Assembly (NCBI GenBank): GCA_030538605.1 | Contig: JAUNTQ010000009.1 | Coordinates: forward strand, 27,697 to 68,763 | Origin: Pseudomonadota bacterium | GTDB taxonomy: Bacteria > Pseudomonadota > Gammaproteobacteria > Burkholderiales > Burkholderiaceae_C | Length of the DNA: 41,067 nt | Reading direction: 5' to 3' | Shown here: one piece after another, positions 25,433 through 36,783 of the stretch | Numbering within the stretch: the stretch's first letter is position 1 | Layout: each line of letters opens with the position of its first letter | Notes under the pieces: model-generated | What the model was told of the DNA's origin: nothing | The model's database searches: none | What the model saw: the letters and a program-made list of their open reading frames with translations, nothing else | Position numbers and translations under genes: made by a program

Positions 25433-26847
25433 GCGCGATGAAGCTGCCCTTGTCCCAGGTGGCCGACTGGCTGCCTGGTGCCACGCTGGTGGGTGACGGC
25501 AGCGTGGCGCTGGCGCGCGTGCACACCGACAGCCGCAGCGTGCAGCCGGGCGATCTGTTCGTGGCGCTCAAGGGTGAGCGCTTCGACGCCGCCGACTTTC
25601 TGCCGCAGGCTGCCGCTGCGGGTGCCGCCGCCGTGCTGTGCGAGGGCAGCGCCGCCGCCGCGCTGGCCGCCAGCGGCCTGCCCGGCGTGCGCGTGCCCGA
25701 TGCGCGCGCGGCGCTGGGCGAGCTGGCGCGGCAGTGGCGTCTGCGCTTTGCCGGGCCGCTGATCGCCGTCACGGGCAGCAACGGCAAGACCACCGTCACG
25801 CAGATGATCGCGGCCATCCTGCGCGCCTGGCAGGGTGAGGCGGCTCTCGCCACCGAAGGCAACTTCAACAACGACATCGGCCTGCCGCTCACGCTGCTGC
25901 GCCTGCGGCCCACGCATCGCGTGGCCGTGGTGGAGCTGGGCATGAACCACCCCGGCGAGATCGCGCAACTGGCGCGCATTGCGCAGCCCACGGTGGCGCT
26001 GGTGAACAACGCGCAGCGCGAACACCAGGAGTTCATGGCCAGCGTGGAAGCCGTGGCGCGCGAAAACGGTGCCGTGCTGGCGGCGCTGCCCGCAGACGGG
26101 ACAGCCGTGTTTCCGGCTGGTGATTCTCATGAAAATATATGGAAACGCTTGTCTGACAAGCGCAAGCAGCTATTATTTGGAGAGCATCCGGCGTCCGTGG
26201 CACTGACGCAGGCAACGTGGCAAGCCGACCACTGGCGCGCCCGCGCTGCCACGCCGTTGGGCGAAGTCGCTTTTGACCTGCACGCAGCGGGCCGCCACAA
26301 CCTGCGCAATGCGCTGGCCGCGCTGGCCTGCGCCTGCGCAGCGGGCGCACCGGCGCAGGCCATGGCCGAGGGGCTGACGGGCTTTGCGCCCGTCAAGGGC
26401 CGCTCGCGCACGCTGGTGCTGCGCGCGCGCGGACGCGCCGTGACGCTGGTGGACGACACCTACAACGCCAACCCCGACTCCGTGCGCGCCATCGTCGACG
26501 TGCTGGCCGAGCTGCCCGGCCCGCGCCTCCTGGTGCTGGGCGACATGGGCGAGGTGGGCGCGCAAGGCCCCGTCTTCCACGCAGAGGTGGGCGCTTACGC
26601 GCGCGAACGCGGCATCGACCGCCTGCTGGCCCACGGCCCGCTGGCCATTCACGCGGCCATGGCTTTTGGCGGCGGGCGGCATTTCGAGGACATGCAGGCG
26701 CTGATCTGCGCGGTGCGCACGCACATGGCGCAGGGCACACCGGTGGCGGCCATCGCGGTGAAAGGCTCGCGCTTCATGCAGATGGAGCGCGTGGTGCAGG
26801 CGCTGACCGCCGATGCGCGCGCGCAAGCGCAGGAGGCCGCATGCTGA
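25429..26847 (+). CDS. murF: UDP-MurNAc-tripeptide:D-Ala-D-Ala ligase
   Basis: MurF adds D-Ala-D-Ala to complete the UDP-MurNAc-pentapeptide. At 472 residues it is of normal length; P-loop TGSNGKTT (115-122), [13 protein letters not shown] and [14 protein letters not shown] are typical. It overlaps murE by 4 bp and mraY by 7 bp. Residues about 233-252 ([20 protein letters not shown]) are encoded by unusually AT-rich DNA with a palindrome that looks like an intragenic repeat. Confidence 0.95.
   Translation: MSAMKLPLSQVADWLPGATLVGDGSVALARVHTDSRSVQPGDLFVALKGERFDAADFLPQAAAAGAAAVLCEGSAAAALAASGLPGVRVPDARAALGELARQWRLRFAGPLIAVTGSNGKTTVTQMIAAILRAWQGEAALATEGNFNNDIGLPLTLLRLRPTHRVAVVELGMNHPGEIAQLARIAQPTVALVNNAQREHQEFMASVEAVARENGAVLAALPADGTAVFPAGDSHENIWKRLSDKRKQLLFGEHPASVALTQATWQADHWRARAATPLGEVAFDLHAAGRHNLRNALAALACACAAGAPAQAMAEGLTGFAPVKGRSRTLVLRARGRAVTLVDDTYNANPDSVRAIVDVLAELPGPRLLVLGDMGEVGAQGPVFHAEVGAYARERGIDRLLAHGPLAIHAAMAFGGGRHFEDMQALICAVRTHMAQGTPVAAIAVKGSRFMQMERVVQALTADARAQAQEAAC
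26122..26184 (+). repeat. AT-rich palindrome embedded in murF
   Basis: CGCTTGTC-T-GACAAGCG (26146-26162) is a perfect 8-bp inverted repeat. It is flanked by GAAAATATATGG and CAAGCAGCTATTATTTGG, which resemble the AGCTG/CAGCT arms of the intergenic elements. The frame stays open. Confidence 0.6.
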
Positions 26848-28019
26848 TCAACCTGGCCGCATGGCTGCAAACGCTCTCGCCGGAGTTCGGCTTTTTCCGG
26901 GTGTTCCAGTACATCACCTTCCGCGCCGTGATGGCGGCCATGACGGCGCTCGTCATCGGCGTGGCGGCCGGGCCGTGGGTGATCCGCAAGCTCACCGAGC
27001 TGAAAATCGGCCAGCCCGTGCGCGGCTACGCCATGGAAACGCACTTGAGCAAGAGCGGCACGCCCACCATGGGCGGGGTGCTCATCCTGATTTCCATCGC
27101 CATCTCCACCCTGCTGTGGTTCGACTGGAGCAACCGCTTCGTGTGGATCGTGCTGGTGGTGACGTTCGGCTTCGGTGCCATCGGCTGGGTGGACGACTGG
27201 CGCAAGGTGGTCAACAAGGACCCCGAGGGCATGCGCTCGCGCGAGAAGTACTTCTGGCAGTCGGTCATCGGCGTGTTCGCGGCCATCTTCCTGCTGTTCA
27301 GCATTTCGGGAAGCTCCAACGCGCGCGTGTGGGAGCTGTTCGTGAACTGGGTGTCGTCGGGCTTCACGCTCGACATGCCCAGCGCCACCGGTCTGCTGGT
27401 GCCCTTCTTCAAGGAGGTGAGCTACCCGCTGGGCGTGCTGGGCTTCATCGTCCTGAGCTACCTGGTGATCGTCGGCTCCAGCAACGCCGTCAACCTGACC
27501 GACGGGCTGGACGGGCTGGCCATCATGCCGGTGATCATGGTCGGCTCGGCGCTGGGCGTGTTCGCCTACGTGACGGGCAGCGCGGTGTACGCGCCCTACC
27601 TGCTGTTTCCGCACATTCCCGGCACGGGGGAGCTGCTCATCTTCTGCGCCGCCATGGCGGGCGCGGGCCTGGCCTTTCTGTGGTTCAACGCGCACCCGGC
27701 GCAGGTGTTCATGGGCGACGTGGGCGCGCTGGCGCTGGGCGGCGCTTTGGGCACCATCGCCGTCATCGTGCGGCAGGAAATCGTGCTGGCCATCATGGGC
27801 GGCATCTTCGTGGTCGAGGCGCTGTCGGTGATGGCGCAGGTCACCTACTTCAAATACACCAGGCGGCGCTACGGCGAGGGGCGGCGCCTGCTCAAGATGG
27901 CACCGCTGCACCACCATTTCGAGAAAACCGGCTGGGCCGAGACGCAGGTGGTGGTGCGCTTCTGGATCATCACCATGCTGCTGTGCCTGGTGGGTCTGTC
28001 CACCCTCAAGCTCAGGTGA
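26841..28019 (+). CDS. mraY: Phospho-MurNAc-pentapeptide transferase
   Basis: This polytopic inner-membrane enzyme transfers phospho-MurNAc-pentapeptide to undecaprenyl phosphate to make lipid I. At 392 residues it has about ten helices. Signature loops: [21 protein letters not shown] (acidic catalytic pair), [10 protein letters not shown], and the C-terminal [11 protein letters not shown]. The ATG lies inside the murF end, and the stop is 4 bp before murD. Confidence 0.97.
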   Translation: MLINLAAWLQTLSPEFGFFRVFQYITFRAVMAAMTALVIGVAAGPWVIRKLTELKIGQPVRGYAMETHLSKSGTPTMGGVLILISIAISTLLWFDWSNRFVWIVLVVTFGFGAIGWVDDWRKVVNKDPEGMRSREKYFWQSVIGVFAAIFLLFSISGSSNARVWELFVNWVSSGFTLDMPSATGLLVPFFKEVSYPLGVLGFIVLSYLVIVGSSNAVNLTDGLDGLAIMPVIMVGSALGVFAYVTGSAVYAPYLLFPHIPGTGELLIFCAAMAGAGLAFLWFNAHPAQVFMGDVGALALGGALGTIAVIVRQEIVLAIMGGIFVVEALSVMAQVTYFKYTRRRYGEGRRLLKMAPLHHHFEKTGWAETQVVVRFWIITMLLCLVGLSTLKLR

Positions 28020-28023
28020 CGCG

Positions 28024-29559
28024 ATGAGGGACATGCAAGGTCAACACGTGCTGGTGCTGGGCCTGGGCCATTCGGGCCTGGCCATGGCGCGCTGGTGCGC
28101 GCGCGCCGGTGCCCAGGTCACGGTGGCCGACACGCGCGCCGCGCCGCCGGGGCTGGAGGCCTTGCGCACCGAGCTGCCGCAGGCCCGCTTCATCACGGGC
28201 GAGATGCATGCCGCGCTGCTGGACGATGCCTCGCTGCGCGCCGTGTACCGCAGCCCCGGCCTGCCGCCCGCGCGCATTGCGCCCGTGGTGGAGGCGGCGC
28301 GCGCTCGTGGACTGGTGGTGAGTGGCGAGCTGGGTCTGTTCACCGCAGCGCTTCATGATTTGAAGCAAGAAACGGGCTACTGCCCTGCGCTGCTGGCCAT
28401 CACCGGCACCAATGGCAAAACCACCGTGACGGCGCTCACGGGCCAGCTGGTGGCCCGCTCGGGCACATCCGTGGTGGTGGCGGGCAACATCGGCCCCTCG
28501 CTGCTCGACACACTCACCGAGCGGCACGCCGCCCAGGCGCTGCCCGAGGTGTGGGTGCTGGAGCTGTCGAGCTTCCAGCTCGACGGCCTGGGCGAGGGCG
28601 ACGTGTTCGAGCCCACCGCCGCTGCGGTGCTCAACCTGACGCAAGACCACCTCGACTGGCACGGCGACATGGCCGCCTATGCAGCGGCCAAGGCGCGCAT
28701 CTTCGGCGCGCACGGCGTGATGGTGCTGAACCGCGACGATGCCGCCGTGCTGGCGATGCGGCCCGCAGCGCCCGCCAAGCTGCCCAAAGGCAGCCCCAAA
28801 CCCGAGGCGCGCACCGTGGTTACCTTCGGTGCCGACATGCCCGAGGCACCTGGCGACTGGGGGCTGGAGCAAGTCGGCGGCATGGCATGGCTCGCGCGCG
28901 CGCTGGAGGCCGACGAGACCCAGCGCCGCCGCAAGGATGCCGAGGTCGAGCTGCACATCCAGCGCCTGATGCCCGCCGACGCGCTGCGCATCCGCGGGCG
29001 GCACAACGCCACCAACGCGCTGGCCGCGCTGGCGCTGGCCAGTTGCGCGGGCTGCGCGCTGGGGCCCATGCTCTATGGCCTGCGCGAATACAGGGGCGAG
29101 CCGCACCGCGTCGAATCCATCGGCCTGCTCGGCAGCGTGGAGTATTTCGACGACAGCAAGGGCACCAACGTGGGTGCCACGGTGGCCGCACTGCAAGGGC
29201 TGGGCGCGGAGCGCCGGCTGGTCGTCATTCTGGGCGGCGATGGCAAGGGGCAGGACTTTTCTCCGCTGGCCGAGCCGGTGTCGCGCTTCGTGCGCGCGGT
29301 GGTGCTCATCGGCCGCGACGGGCCGCGCATCGGCGAAGCCCTGGCACACACCGGCGTGCCGCTGTGGCAGGCCGAGGACATGGACGCTGCGGTGACGCAG
29401 GCCCGCGCGCAGGCACAGGCGGGCGACGCCGTGCTGCTCTCGCCCGCCTGCGCCAGCCTGGACATGTACCGCGACTACGCGCACCGGGCCGATGCCTTTC
29501 GCGTCGCCGTGCGCGAGCAGGCGCTGGCCCAGGGCAGCGATCTGGAGGTGCTCGCATGA
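28024..29559 (+). CDS. murD: UDP-MurNAc-L-Ala:D-Glu ligase
   Basis: MurD adds D-glutamate to UDP-MurNAc-L-Ala. It has 511 residues, somewhat longer than the E. coli enzyme: the N-terminal Rossmann part [18 protein letters not shown]-loop GTNGKTT (128-134), and the C-terminal [11 protein letters not shown]. The extra length lies partly in a charged loop around residues 245-315 ([24 protein letters not shown]). It overlaps ftsW by 4 bp. Confidence 0.96.
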   Translation: MRDMQGQHVLVLGLGHSGLAMARWCARAGAQVTVADTRAAPPGLEALRTELPQARFITGEMHAALLDDASLRAVYRSPGLPPARIAPVVEAARARGLVVSGELGLFTAALHDLKQETGYCPALLAITGTNGKTTVTALTGQLVARSGTSVVVAGNIGPSLLDTLTERHAAQALPEVWVLELSSFQLDGLGEGDVFEPTAAAVLNLTQDHLDWHGDMAAYAAAKARIFGAHGVMVLNRDDAAVLAMRPAAPAKLPKGSPKPEARTVVTFGADMPEAPGDWGLEQVGGMAWLARALEADETQRRRKDAEVELHIQRLMPADALRIRGRHNATNALAALALASCAGCALGPMLYGLREYRGEPHRVESIGLLGSVEYFDDSKGTNVGATVAALQGLGAERRLVVILGGDGKGQDFSPLAEPVSRFVRAVVLIGRDGPRIGEALAHTGVPLWQAEDMDAAVTQARAQAQAGDAVLLSPACASLDMYRDYAHRADAFRVAVREQALAQGSDLEVLA

Positions 29560-30827
29560 GCGCAAGCCACGCCCTCCCGGCACCCACCGCCCAAAAGCCC
29601 CGCGCGCCGCGCCAGCGCAAGCCGCGCGCCGACGACTTGCCCGTGCGCATCGGCGGCATGGAATACGCGCGCACGGCCAGCACGCCCACGCGCGTGCTGG
29701 GGTTCGACCAGTCGCTCATCTGGGTCTGCGTGGCGCTGCTGGCCTGGGGGCTGGTGATGGTGTATTCGGCCAGCGTGGCCCTGCCCGACAACCCGCGCTT
29801 CGCGCGCCTGTCGCCCAACCACTTCGTGTTGCGGCACGGCATGTGGATCGCGCTGTCGTTCGTGGCGGCCCTGATCACGTTCCAGGTGCGCATGAGCTGG
29901 TGGGAAAAGATGGCGCCGTGGCTGTTCGTGGTCTCGATCGCGCTGCTCATCGCGGTGCTGATGCCCAGCGTGGGCAACGTGGTCAATGGCGCGCGGCGCT
30001 GGATCGGCATGGGCCCGCTCAACTTCCAGCCCTCCGAGCTGGCCAAGATTGCCGTGCTGCTGTATGCCGCCAACTACATGGTGCGCAAGATGGACGTGAA
30101 AGAGCGCTTCTTCCACGCCGTGTGGCCCATGAGCGCGTCCATCGCCATCGTCGGCATGCTGCTGCTGGCCCAGCCCGACATGGGCGCCTTTCTGGTGATC
30201 GCCGTCATCGCCATGGGCATCCTGTTTCTGGGCGGGGTGAACGCGCGCATGTTCTTCCTCATCGCGGCCATTCTGGTGGTGGCCTTCGCGGTGATGATCT
30301 GGGCTTCGCCCTGGCGGCGGGAACGCATCTTTGCCTACCTTGACCCCTGGAGCGCCGAGCACGCGCTGGGCAAGGGCTACCAGCTCTCGCACGCGCTCAT
30401 CGCCATCGGCCGGGGCGAAGTGTTCGGCGTGGGCCTGGGGGGCAGCATCGAAAAGCTGCACTGGCTGCCCGAGGCGCACACCGACTTCCTGCTGGCCGTG
30501 CTGGGCGAGGAGTTCGGCCTCGTCGGGCTGGTGTGCGTGATCTTCATGTTCCTGTGGCTCACGCGCCGCATCATGGTCATCGGCCGCCAGGCCATCGCGC
30601 TCGACCGCGTGTTCAGCGGTCTGGTGGCGCAGGGCATCGGTCTGTGGCTGGGTTTTCAGGCCTTCATCAACATCGGCGTGAACCTGGGCGCGCTGCCCAC
30701 CAAGGGCCTGACGCTGCCCTTCATGAGCTACGGCGGCTCGGCCATCCTGGCCAACATGATCGCCATCGCGATCGTGCTGCGGGTGGACATGGAAAACCGC
30801 CAACTCATGCGCGGAGGCCGCGCATGA
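29556..30827 (+). CDS. ftsW: Septal peptidoglycan glycosyltransferase FtsW (SEDS)
   Basis: This 423-residue polytopic SEDS protein polymerises lipid II at the septum with FtsI. A cytoplasmic tail of about 55 residues precedes about ten helices. Conserved parts: [59 protein letters not shown] and [15 protein letters not shown]. It overlaps murD and murG by ATGA. Confidence 0.95.
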   Translation: MSASHALPAPTAQKPRAPRQRKPRADDLPVRIGGMEYARTASTPTRVLGFDQSLIWVCVALLAWGLVMVYSASVALPDNPRFARLSPNHFVLRHGMWIALSFVAALITFQVRMSWWEKMAPWLFVVSIALLIAVLMPSVGNVVNGARRWIGMGPLNFQPSELAKIAVLLYAANYMVRKMDVKERFFHAVWPMSASIAIVGMLLLAQPDMGAFLVIAVIAMGILFLGGVNARMFFLIAAILVVAFAVMIWASPWRRERIFAYLDPWSAEHALGKGYQLSHALIAIGRGEVFGVGLGGSIEKLHWLPEAHTDFLLAVLGEEFGLVGLVCVIFMFLWLTRRIMVIGRQAIALDRVFSGLVAQGIGLWLGFQAFINIGVNLGALPTKGLTLPFMSYGGSAILANMIAIAIVLRVDMENRQLMRGGRA

Positions 30828-31909
30828 GTGGGCAGCGTGACATGAAGTGCGCTCTCGTCATGGCCGGTGGCACGGGCGGGCACATCTTTCCGGGCCTCGC
30901 CGTGGCCGAAGCGCTGCGCGCGCGCGGCTGGCGCGTGCACTGGCTGGGCGCGCCCGGCAGCATGGAGGAAAAGCTGGTGCCGCCACGTGGCTTCGCCTTC
31001 GAGCCGGTGGCATTTGGCGGCGTGCGCGGCAAGGGCTTCGTCACCCTGGCGCTGCTGCCGCTGCGCCTGCTGCGCGCGTTTGCGCAAAGCATGGGCGTGG
31101 TGCGCCGCGTCAGGCCCGACGTGCTGGTGGCCTTTGGCGGCTACATCACCTTCCCCGGCGGCCTGATGGGTGTGGCCCTGAACAAGCCGCTGGTGCTGCA
31201 CGAGCAGAACTCCGTGCCCGGCATGGCCAACAAGGTGCTGGCCCACATCGCCGACCGCGTGTTCACCGCCTTTCCCGGCGTGCTGCCCAAGGCGCGCCGC
31301 GTGCAATGGGTGGGCAACCCGCTGCGCGAGGCGTTCACGCAGGTGCCCGGTCCGGCCACGCGCTTTACCGGGCGCAGCGGCCCGCTCAAGGTGCTGGTGG
31401 TGGGCGGCAGCCTGGGCGCGCAGGCGCTGAACGACGTGGTGCCCAAGGCGCTGGCGCTGATCCCCGAAAGCCAGCGCCCCGTCGTAACCCACCAGAGCGG
31501 TGCCAGGCAGATCGACGCGCTGCGCGCCAACTACCAGGCTGCCGGTGTGCAGGCCGAGGCCGTGCCCTTCATCGACGACATGGCCCGCGCCTATGCCGAC
31601 GCCGACCTGGTGGTCTGCCGTGCAGGCGCCAGTACCGTGACCGAGATCGCCGCCATCGGTGCGGCGGCGCTGTTCGTGCCCTTCCCGCATGCGGTGGACG
31701 ACCACCAGACCGCCAACGCCAAGTTTCTGGTTGACCAGGGCGCGGGCTGGCTGATCCAGCAGCGCGACCTGACACCGGAAGGCTTGGCCGAGATACTTCA
31801 AAAAATAGAGCGTTCTGCGCTTATGGATAGGGCGCTAAAGGCCAAAAACATGGAAAAACCCGCCGCCACCGAGCACATCGTGGCCGCGTGCGAGGAGCTG
31901 GCCGCATGA
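30824..31909 (+). CDS. murG: Lipid II synthase (UDP-GlcNAc transferase) MurG
   Basis: MurG adds GlcNAc to lipid I at the inner face of the membrane. It has 361 residues: [17 protein letters not shown] near the N-terminus, [10 protein letters not shown] and [13 protein letters not shown], then the UDP-GlcNAc site [16 protein letters not shown] and [14 protein letters not shown] choose ATG 30824, which overlaps ftsW and has GCGGAGG upstream; ATG 30842 is possible. Its stop overlaps a small ORF that repeats the start of murC. Confidence 0.95.
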   Translation: MSGQRDMKCALVMAGGTGGHIFPGLAVAEALRARGWRVHWLGAPGSMEEKLVPPRGFAFEPVAFGGVRGKGFVTLALLPLRLLRAFAQSMGVVRRVRPDVLVAFGGYITFPGGLMGVALNKPLVLHEQNSVPGMANKVLAHIADRVFTAFPGVLPKARRVQWVGNPLREAFTQVPGPATRFTGRSGPLKVLVVGGSLGAQALNDVVPKALALIPESQRPVVTHQSGARQIDALRANYQAAGVQAEAVPFIDDMARAYADADLVVCRAGASTVTEIAAIGAAALFVPFPHAVDDHQTANAKFLVDQGAGWLIQQRDLTPEGLAEILQKIERSALMDRALKAKNMEKPAATEHIVAACEELAA

Positions 31910-31995
31910 AACACGCCATCAAGCACATCCACTTCGTCGAGAAACTGACGCATGCCGACGAAGGGTCACGCGTGTGCGGAGGGCTGCGCGCATGA
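31906..31995 (+). CDS. 29-codon ORF made from a duplicated murC start
   Basis: Codons 1-11 ([11 protein letters not shown]) repeat the first eleven codons of murC, which begins 86 bp further on; the DNA differs by one base in 33. The ORF then reads [18 protein letters not shown] and stops. Its ATG overlaps the murG stop and its TGA overlaps the murC ATG, so ribosomes could pass from murG to murC through it. Whether the peptide has a role is unknown. GGAGGG just before murC gives murC its own ribosome site. Confidence 0.55.
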   Translation: MKHAIKHIHFVEKLTHADEGSRVCGGLRA

Positions 31996-33410
31996 AGCAC
32001 GCCATCAAGCACATCCACTTCGTCGGCGTGGGCGGCTCCGGCATGAGCGGCATCGCCGAGGTGCTGCACAACCTGGGGTATGTCATCTCCGGCTCCGACC
32101 TGGCCGACAGCGCCACGCTGCGCCGGCTGGCGCAGCTGGGCATCTCGACCCGCATCGGGCACGCGGCCGCGCATGTCGAAGGCGCCGATGCCGTGGTCAC
32201 GTCCACCGCTGTCAAGGCCGACAACCCCGAGGTGCTGGCCGCGCGCGACAAGCGCATTCCGGTGGTGCCGCGCGCCATCATGCTGGCCGAGCTGATGCGC
32301 CTGAAGCAGGGCGTTGCCATCGCGGGCACGCATGGCAAGACCACCACCACCAGCCTGGTGGCCAGCGTGCTGGCCGAGGGCGGGCTGGACCCCACCTTCG
32401 TCATCGGCGGGCGGCTCAACAGCGTGGGGGCCAATGCGCGCCTGGGCCGGGGCGAACACATCGTGGTCGAGGCCGACGAATCCGACGCCTCGTTCCTCAA
32501 CCTGCTGCCCGTGATGGCCGTCGTCACCAACATCGACGCCGACCACATGGAGACCTACGGCCACGACTTCGGCGCGCTCAAGAAAGCCTTCGTCGACTTC
32601 CTGCACCGCATGCCCTTCTACGGCACCGCGATCCTCTGCATGGAAAGCCCGGCGGTGCGCGAGATCGTGCCGGAGGTGACCTGCCCGGTCACCAGCTACG
32701 GCTTTGGTGAAGACGCTCAGGTGCGCGCCGTCGATGTGCGCGCCGCCAGCGGGCAGATGCACTTCACCGTGCAGCGGCGCAACGGCGTGCATTTGCCCGA
32801 TCTGCCCATCGTGCTCAACCTGGCGGGCGAGCACAACGTGCTCAATGCCCTGGCCGCCATTGCCGTGGCGGTGGAGCTGGGCGTGCCGGACGAGGCGGTG
32901 CAAAAGGCGCTGGCCAGCTTCACCGGCGTAGGCCGGCGTTTTCAGCGCTATGGCGATCTGCCCGCACCGGGCGGCGGCAGCTTCACCGTGATCGACGACT
33001 ACGGCCACCACCCGGTGGAGATGGCCGCCACGCTGGCTGCCGCGCGCGGTGCCTTTCCGGGCCGGCGGCTGGTGCTGGCCTTTCAGCCGCACCGCTACAC
33101 CCGCACGCGCGACTGTTTCGAAGACTTCGTGAAAGTCATCGGCGGTGCCGACCAGGTGCTGCTGACCGAGGTCTACGCCGCGGGCGAAGAGCCGCTGGTG
33201 GCCGCCGATGGCCGCGCGCTGGCGCGCGCGCTGCGCGTGGCCGGCAAGGTGGAACCGGTGTTCGTGGAAGACGTGGCCGAGCTGCCGCAGGTGGTGGCCG
33301 CGCAGGCCCGCGCGGGCGACGTGCTGATGTGCATGGGCGCGGGCTCGATTGGCGGCATTCCCGCCAAGATCGTTGAATTGCTACAAAAAACTGAGCATAA
33401 TCCAGCCTGA
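31992..33410 (+). CDS. murC: UDP-MurNAc:L-alanine ligase
   Basis: MurC adds L-alanine to UDP-MurNAc, the first amino acid step of the pathway. It has 472 residues: [17 protein letters not shown] at the N-terminus, P-loop GTHGKTT (112-118), [10 protein letters not shown], and FQPHRYTRT in the C-terminal domain. The start is ATG 31992 by family N-terminus and GGAGGG; six upstream in-frame codons from 31974 are unlikely to be used. Its first 33 bp occur twice. Confidence 0.96.
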   Translation: MKHAIKHIHFVGVGGSGMSGIAEVLHNLGYVISGSDLADSATLRRLAQLGISTRIGHAAAHVEGADAVVTSTAVKADNPEVLAARDKRIPVVPRAIMLAELMRLKQGVAIAGTHGKTTTTSLVASVLAEGGLDPTFVIGGRLNSVGANARLGRGEHIVVEADESDASFLNLLPVMAVVTNIDADHMETYGHDFGALKKAFVDFLHRMPFYGTAILCMESPAVREIVPEVTCPVTSYGFGEDAQVRAVDVRAASGQMHFTVQRRNGVHLPDLPIVLNLAGEHNVLNALAAIAVAVELGVPDEAVQKALASFTGVGRRFQRYGDLPAPGGGSFTVIDDYGHHPVEMAATLAAARGAFPGRRLVLAFQPHRYTRTRDCFEDFVKVIGGADQVLLTEVYAAGEEPLVAADGRALARALRVAGKVEPVFVEDVAELPQVVAAQARAGDVLMCMGAGSIGGIPAKIVELLQKTEHNPA

Positions 33411-33422
33411 ACTTTTTTGACC

Positions 33423-34412
33423 ATGACGCAAGCCAACGTTCACTTCGGAAAAGTCGCCGTGCTGATGGGCGGGCTGTCGGCCGAGCGCGACGTCTCGCTC
33501 ATGTCCGGCAGCGGCGTGCTGGCCGCGCTGCGCGCGCGCGGCGTGGATGCGCACGCGTTCGACCCCGCCGAGCAGCCGATGGACGAGCTGAAGCGCCAGG
33601 GCTTCGCGCGCTGCTTCATCGCGCTGCATGGTCGTTATGGTGAAGACGGCACCGTGCAGGGCGCACTCGAATTGCTGGGCATCCCGTACACCGGCGCGGG
33701 CGTGATGGCCTCCAGCATGTCCATCGACAAGGTGATGACCAAGCGCGTGTGGCTGGCCGAAGGCCTGCCCACGCCGCGTCACGTGCTGCTGCGCCGCGGG
33801 CATTACCGCGCCGACGACGTGCGCCGCATCCCGCAGGCGCTGGGCCTGCCCCTCATCGTCAAGCCCGCGCGCGAAGGCTCTTCGCTGGGCGTGACCCGGG
33901 TCAACACCGCTGCCGACATGCAGGCGGCGGTGGATGCCGCTGCCGAGATGGACGCCGACATCATGTGCGAGCAGTTCGTGACCGGCGACGAGGTGACCTG
34001 CCCCGTGCTGGGCGAAGGCGACGACGCCCGCGCGCTGCCGGTGATCCACATCGTCGCGCCCGAAGGCCAGTACGACTACCAGAACAAGTACTTCACCGAC
34101 GTCACCGAATACCGCGTGCCCTGTGATCTGCCGCCGGGCGAAGAAGCGGCCATCCAGGCGCTGGTGCGCAAGGCCTACCGCGTGCTGGGCTGCCGTGGCT
34201 GGGGCCGGGTGGACGTGATGATCGACGCCGCCACGCGCCAGCCCTATCTGCTGGAGATCAACACCTCGCCCGGCATGACCAGCCATTCGCTCGTGCCCAT
34301 GGCGGCCAGGGCGGCGGGCATCAGCTACGAAGACCTGTGCCTGCAACTGCTGGCGGACGCGTCGCTGGACTACCCGCGCACCGCGCGCACCGAAAGGCCG
34401 GACGCCGCATGA
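33423..34412 (+). CDS. ddlB: D-alanine:D-alanine ligase
   Basis: This ATP-grasp enzyme joins two D-alanines to make the MurF substrate. It has 329 residues: [17 protein letters not shown] at the N-terminus, [25 protein letters not shown] and the metal-binding [15 protein letters not shown]. It begins 12 bp after murC with a poor ribosome site, and overlaps ftsQ by 4 bp. Confidence 0.96.
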   Translation: MTQANVHFGKVAVLMGGLSAERDVSLMSGSGVLAALRARGVDAHAFDPAEQPMDELKRQGFARCFIALHGRYGEDGTVQGALELLGIPYTGAGVMASSMSIDKVMTKRVWLAEGLPTPRHVLLRRGHYRADDVRRIPQALGLPLIVKPAREGSSLGVTRVNTAADMQAAVDAAAEMDADIMCEQFVTGDEVTCPVLGEGDDARALPVIHIVAPEGQYDYQNKYFTDVTEYRVPCDLPPGEEAAIQALVRKAYRVLGCRGWGRVDVMIDAATRQPYLLEINTSPGMTSHSLVPMAARAAGISYEDLCLQLLADASLDYPRTARTERPDAA

Positions 34413-35245
34413 ACGCCGCGCTGCCCATCCCCCTCGATGTCAGGCTCATGAACGTGACGGCTTCGCTGCTCGTCACGGGTCTGGTGCTGGCCTGCCTGGG
34501 CCTGGGGCTGTGGTGGGCCGCGCGCAACCCGGCGTTTGCCATCTCGCACATCACCGTCACCGGCGACACCGAGCACACCAGCGCCGCCAGCCTGAGCGCC
34601 GCCGTCATGCCGCGTCTGGCGGGCAACTTCTTCACCATGGACCTGGCCGCCGCGCAGCAGGCGTTCCAGTCCGCGCCCTGGGTGCGGCGCGCCCTGGTGC
34701 AGCGCGAATTTCCCGGCCTGCTGCACGTCACGCTGCAAGAGCACGTGCCCGTGGCCCGCTGGGGTGAAGGCGACACGCACCTGGTCAACCACTTCGGCGA
34801 AGTGTTCGAGGCCGACGCGAGCGATGTGGACGGCGCCAGCGTGCCCCGGCTCGTCGGCCCCGAGGGCCATGCCGTCCAGTTGCTGGAGATGCACCAGCGG
34901 CTTGGGCAGGCGCTGGCGCCGCTGGGCACGCGGCTGGCCACGCTCACCTTGCAGCCGCGCGGCGACTGGCGCGCCGAGCTGGACAGCGGCGCCGAGATCG
35001 AGCTGGGCCAGGGCACGCCGGCCGAGCTGTCGGCCCGCGTGGCGCAGTTCGCGGCCACCGTGGGCGAAGTGGCCGCGCGGCACCAGCGCGGCGTGGAATC
35101 GGTAGAGGCGGCGGACTTGCGCCACGTGGGCGGCTACGCGCTGCGCCTGCGCGGCGTGGCCACCGTGAGGGGCGGTGCAGCCGCCAACACCCCGGCGGCG
35201 GCCCGTGGGGCCGGGGCCACGCGCGCCGCCAGCGGGCGGCGCTGA
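34409..35245 (+). CDS. ftsQ: Cell division protein FtsQ
   Basis: This 278-residue bitopic divisome protein has a short cytoplasmic tail, a membrane helix at about residues 15-35 ([20 protein letters not shown]), a POTRA domain beginning [20 protein letters not shown], and a beta domain with [12 protein letters not shown]. It links FtsL/FtsB to the rest of the divisome. The C-terminus ends in a low-complexity Ala/Gly/Arg tail after about residue 255. ATG 34409 overlaps ddlB. Confidence 0.93.
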   Translation: MNAALPIPLDVRLMNVTASLLVTGLVLACLGLGLWWAARNPAFAISHITVTGDTEHTSAASLSAAVMPRLAGNFFTMDLAAAQQAFQSAPWVRRALVQREFPGLLHVTLQEHVPVARWGEGDTHLVNHFGEVFEADASDVDGASVPRLVGPEGHAVQLLEMHQRLGQALAPLGTRLATLTLQPRGDWRAELDSGAEIELGQGTPAELSARVAQFAATVGEVAARHQRGVESVEAADLRHVGGYALRLRGVATVRGGAAANTPAAARGAGATRAASGRR

Positions 35246-35283
35246 GGCAGCGGGCACAGACAGGAACAACGGACAACAAGCAG

Positions 35284-36513
35284 ATGGCAAAAGAGTACAA
35301 GGACCTGATCGTCGGGCTCGACATCGGCACCGCCAAGATCATGGTGGTGGTCGGCGAAGTGCTGCCCGGCGGCGACCTCAAGCTCGCCGGCCTGGGCGTG
35401 GCGCCCAGCAACGGCTTGAAGCGCGGCGTGGTGGTCAACATCGACGCCACGGTGGCCAGCATCCAGCAGGCGCTGAAAGAAGCCGAGCTGATGGCCGACT
35501 GCAAGATCGGCCGCGTCTACACCGGCATCACCGGCAGCCACATCCGGGGCATCAACTCCAGCGGCATGGTGGCCGTCAAGGACAAGGAGGTCACGCCCAT
35601 CGACGTGGCGCGCGTGGTCGAAACGGCCAAGGCCATCAACATCTCCAGCGACCAGCGCCTGCTGCTGGTGGAGCCGCAGGAATTCGTCATCGACGGCCAG
35701 GACGTGCGCGAGCCGGTGGGCATGAGCGGCATGCGGCTGGAGGCCAAGGTCCACATCGTCACCGGCGCGCAAAGCGCGGCCGAGAACATCATCAAGTGCG
35801 TGCGCCGCTGCGGGCTGGAGGTCGATCAGCTCATGCTCAACCCGCTGGCCAGTGCACAGGCCGTGCTGACCGACGACGAGCGCGACCTGGGCGTGGTCTG
35901 CGTGGACATCGGCGCGGGCACGACCGACGTGGCCATCTTCACCGGCGGCTCCATCCGGCACACGGCGGTGATCCCCATCGCGGGCGACCTCATCACCAGC
36001 GACATCGCCATGGCGCTGCGCACGCCCACCATGGACGCCGAAGACATCAAGGTCGCCAGCGGCTGCGCCAAGCAGCTGCTGGCCGATGCCGACACGCAAG
36101 TCGAAGTGCCGGGCCTGGGCGACCGCACGCCGCGCATGCTGAGCCGCCAGGCGCTGGCCGGCGTGATCGAGCCGCGCGTGGAAGAAATCTTCTCGCTCGT
36201 GCAGCAGGTCATCCGCGACTCGGGCTTTGAAGAGGTGCTGTCGTCGGGCGTGGTGCTGACGGGCGGCAGCGCGGTGATGCCGGGCATGGTCGAGCTGGGC
36301 GAAGACATCTTTCTGAAACCCGTGCGGCGCGGCGTGCCCAAGTATTCGCGTGCCCTGTCCGACATGGTGGCCCAGCCGCGCGCATCCACCGTGATGGGGC
36401 TGATGGAAGAGGCCCGGCAGGCACGCCTGCGCGGCTACAAGGTGGCGCAGAAAACCAGTGGCGTGAAGAGCGCCTTTGGCCGTTTCAAGGATTTCATCGT
36501 TGGAAACTTCTGA
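35284..36513 (+). CDS. ftsA: Cell division protein FtsA
   Basis: This actin-like ATPase tethers FtsZ to the membrane. It has 409 residues: IVGLDIGTAKIMVVVGE (phosphate 1), CVDIGAGTTDVAIF (phosphate 2), LTGGSAVMPGMVELGE (adenosine motif) and an amphipathic C-terminal tail FGRFKDFIVGNF. It lies 38 bp after ftsQ. A C-rich repeat follows 3 nt after its stop. Confidence 0.97.
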   Translation: MAKEYKDLIVGLDIGTAKIMVVVGEVLPGGDLKLAGLGVAPSNGLKRGVVVNIDATVASIQQALKEAELMADCKIGRVYTGITGSHIRGINSSGMVAVKDKEVTPIDVARVVETAKAINISSDQRLLLVEPQEFVIDGQDVREPVGMSGMRLEAKVHIVTGAQSAAENIIKCVRRCGLEVDQLMLNPLASAQAVLTDDERDLGVVCVDIGAGTTDVAIFTGGSIRHTAVIPIAGDLITSDIAMALRTPTMDAEDIKVASGCAKQLLADADTQVEVPGLGDRTPRMLSRQALAGVIEPRVEEIFSLVQQVIRDSGFEEVLSSGVVLTGGSAVMPGMVELGEDIFLKPVRRGVPKYSRALSDMVAQPRASTVMGLMEEARQARLRGYKVAQKTSGVKSAFGRFKDFIVGNF

Positions 36514-36516
36514 CTG

Positions 36517-36561
36517 CCCCCTGAGCCGCCGCAGGCGGCTTCCCCCTGGAAGGGGGACAAC
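36517..36561. repeat. C-rich stop-codon-associated repeat after ftsA
   Basis: CCCCCTGAGCCGCC, a GCAGGCGGC arm and CCCCCTGGAAGGGGG follow the ftsA stop directly. A downstream part, ATGGCTTGCTCCGCAGCC (about 36578), resembles 8398-8414. The 270-bp ftsA-ftsZ gap also has a pyrimidine-rich leader (about 36700-36740). I see no gene in it. Confidence 0.7.
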
Positions 36562-36783
36562 GCGCACGGCGTTCGCGAATGGCTTGCTCCGCAGCCACTT
36601 GTGCGGCCTGCTGCGCGGCCTTGACGGCAGGCGCTGCGCGCCTGTGCCGTTGGGCGGCTGGCGGGCGCGGGCATCGCCGGGGCGGCGGACTTCGCATCGG
36701 CTTTCTTCTTTATTTGTTTTTCGTTTTTTCTTTTCATTCACCCCATTCAACCCAGGGCAACCACAGGCAGCAAGGAGCGCACC

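Noticed and set aside
31797-31850. AT-rich stretch at the murG 3' end as a repeat insertion
   Set aside because: The encoded residues ([25 protein letters not shown]) fit the usual MurG C-terminal helix, and no clear palindrome is present.
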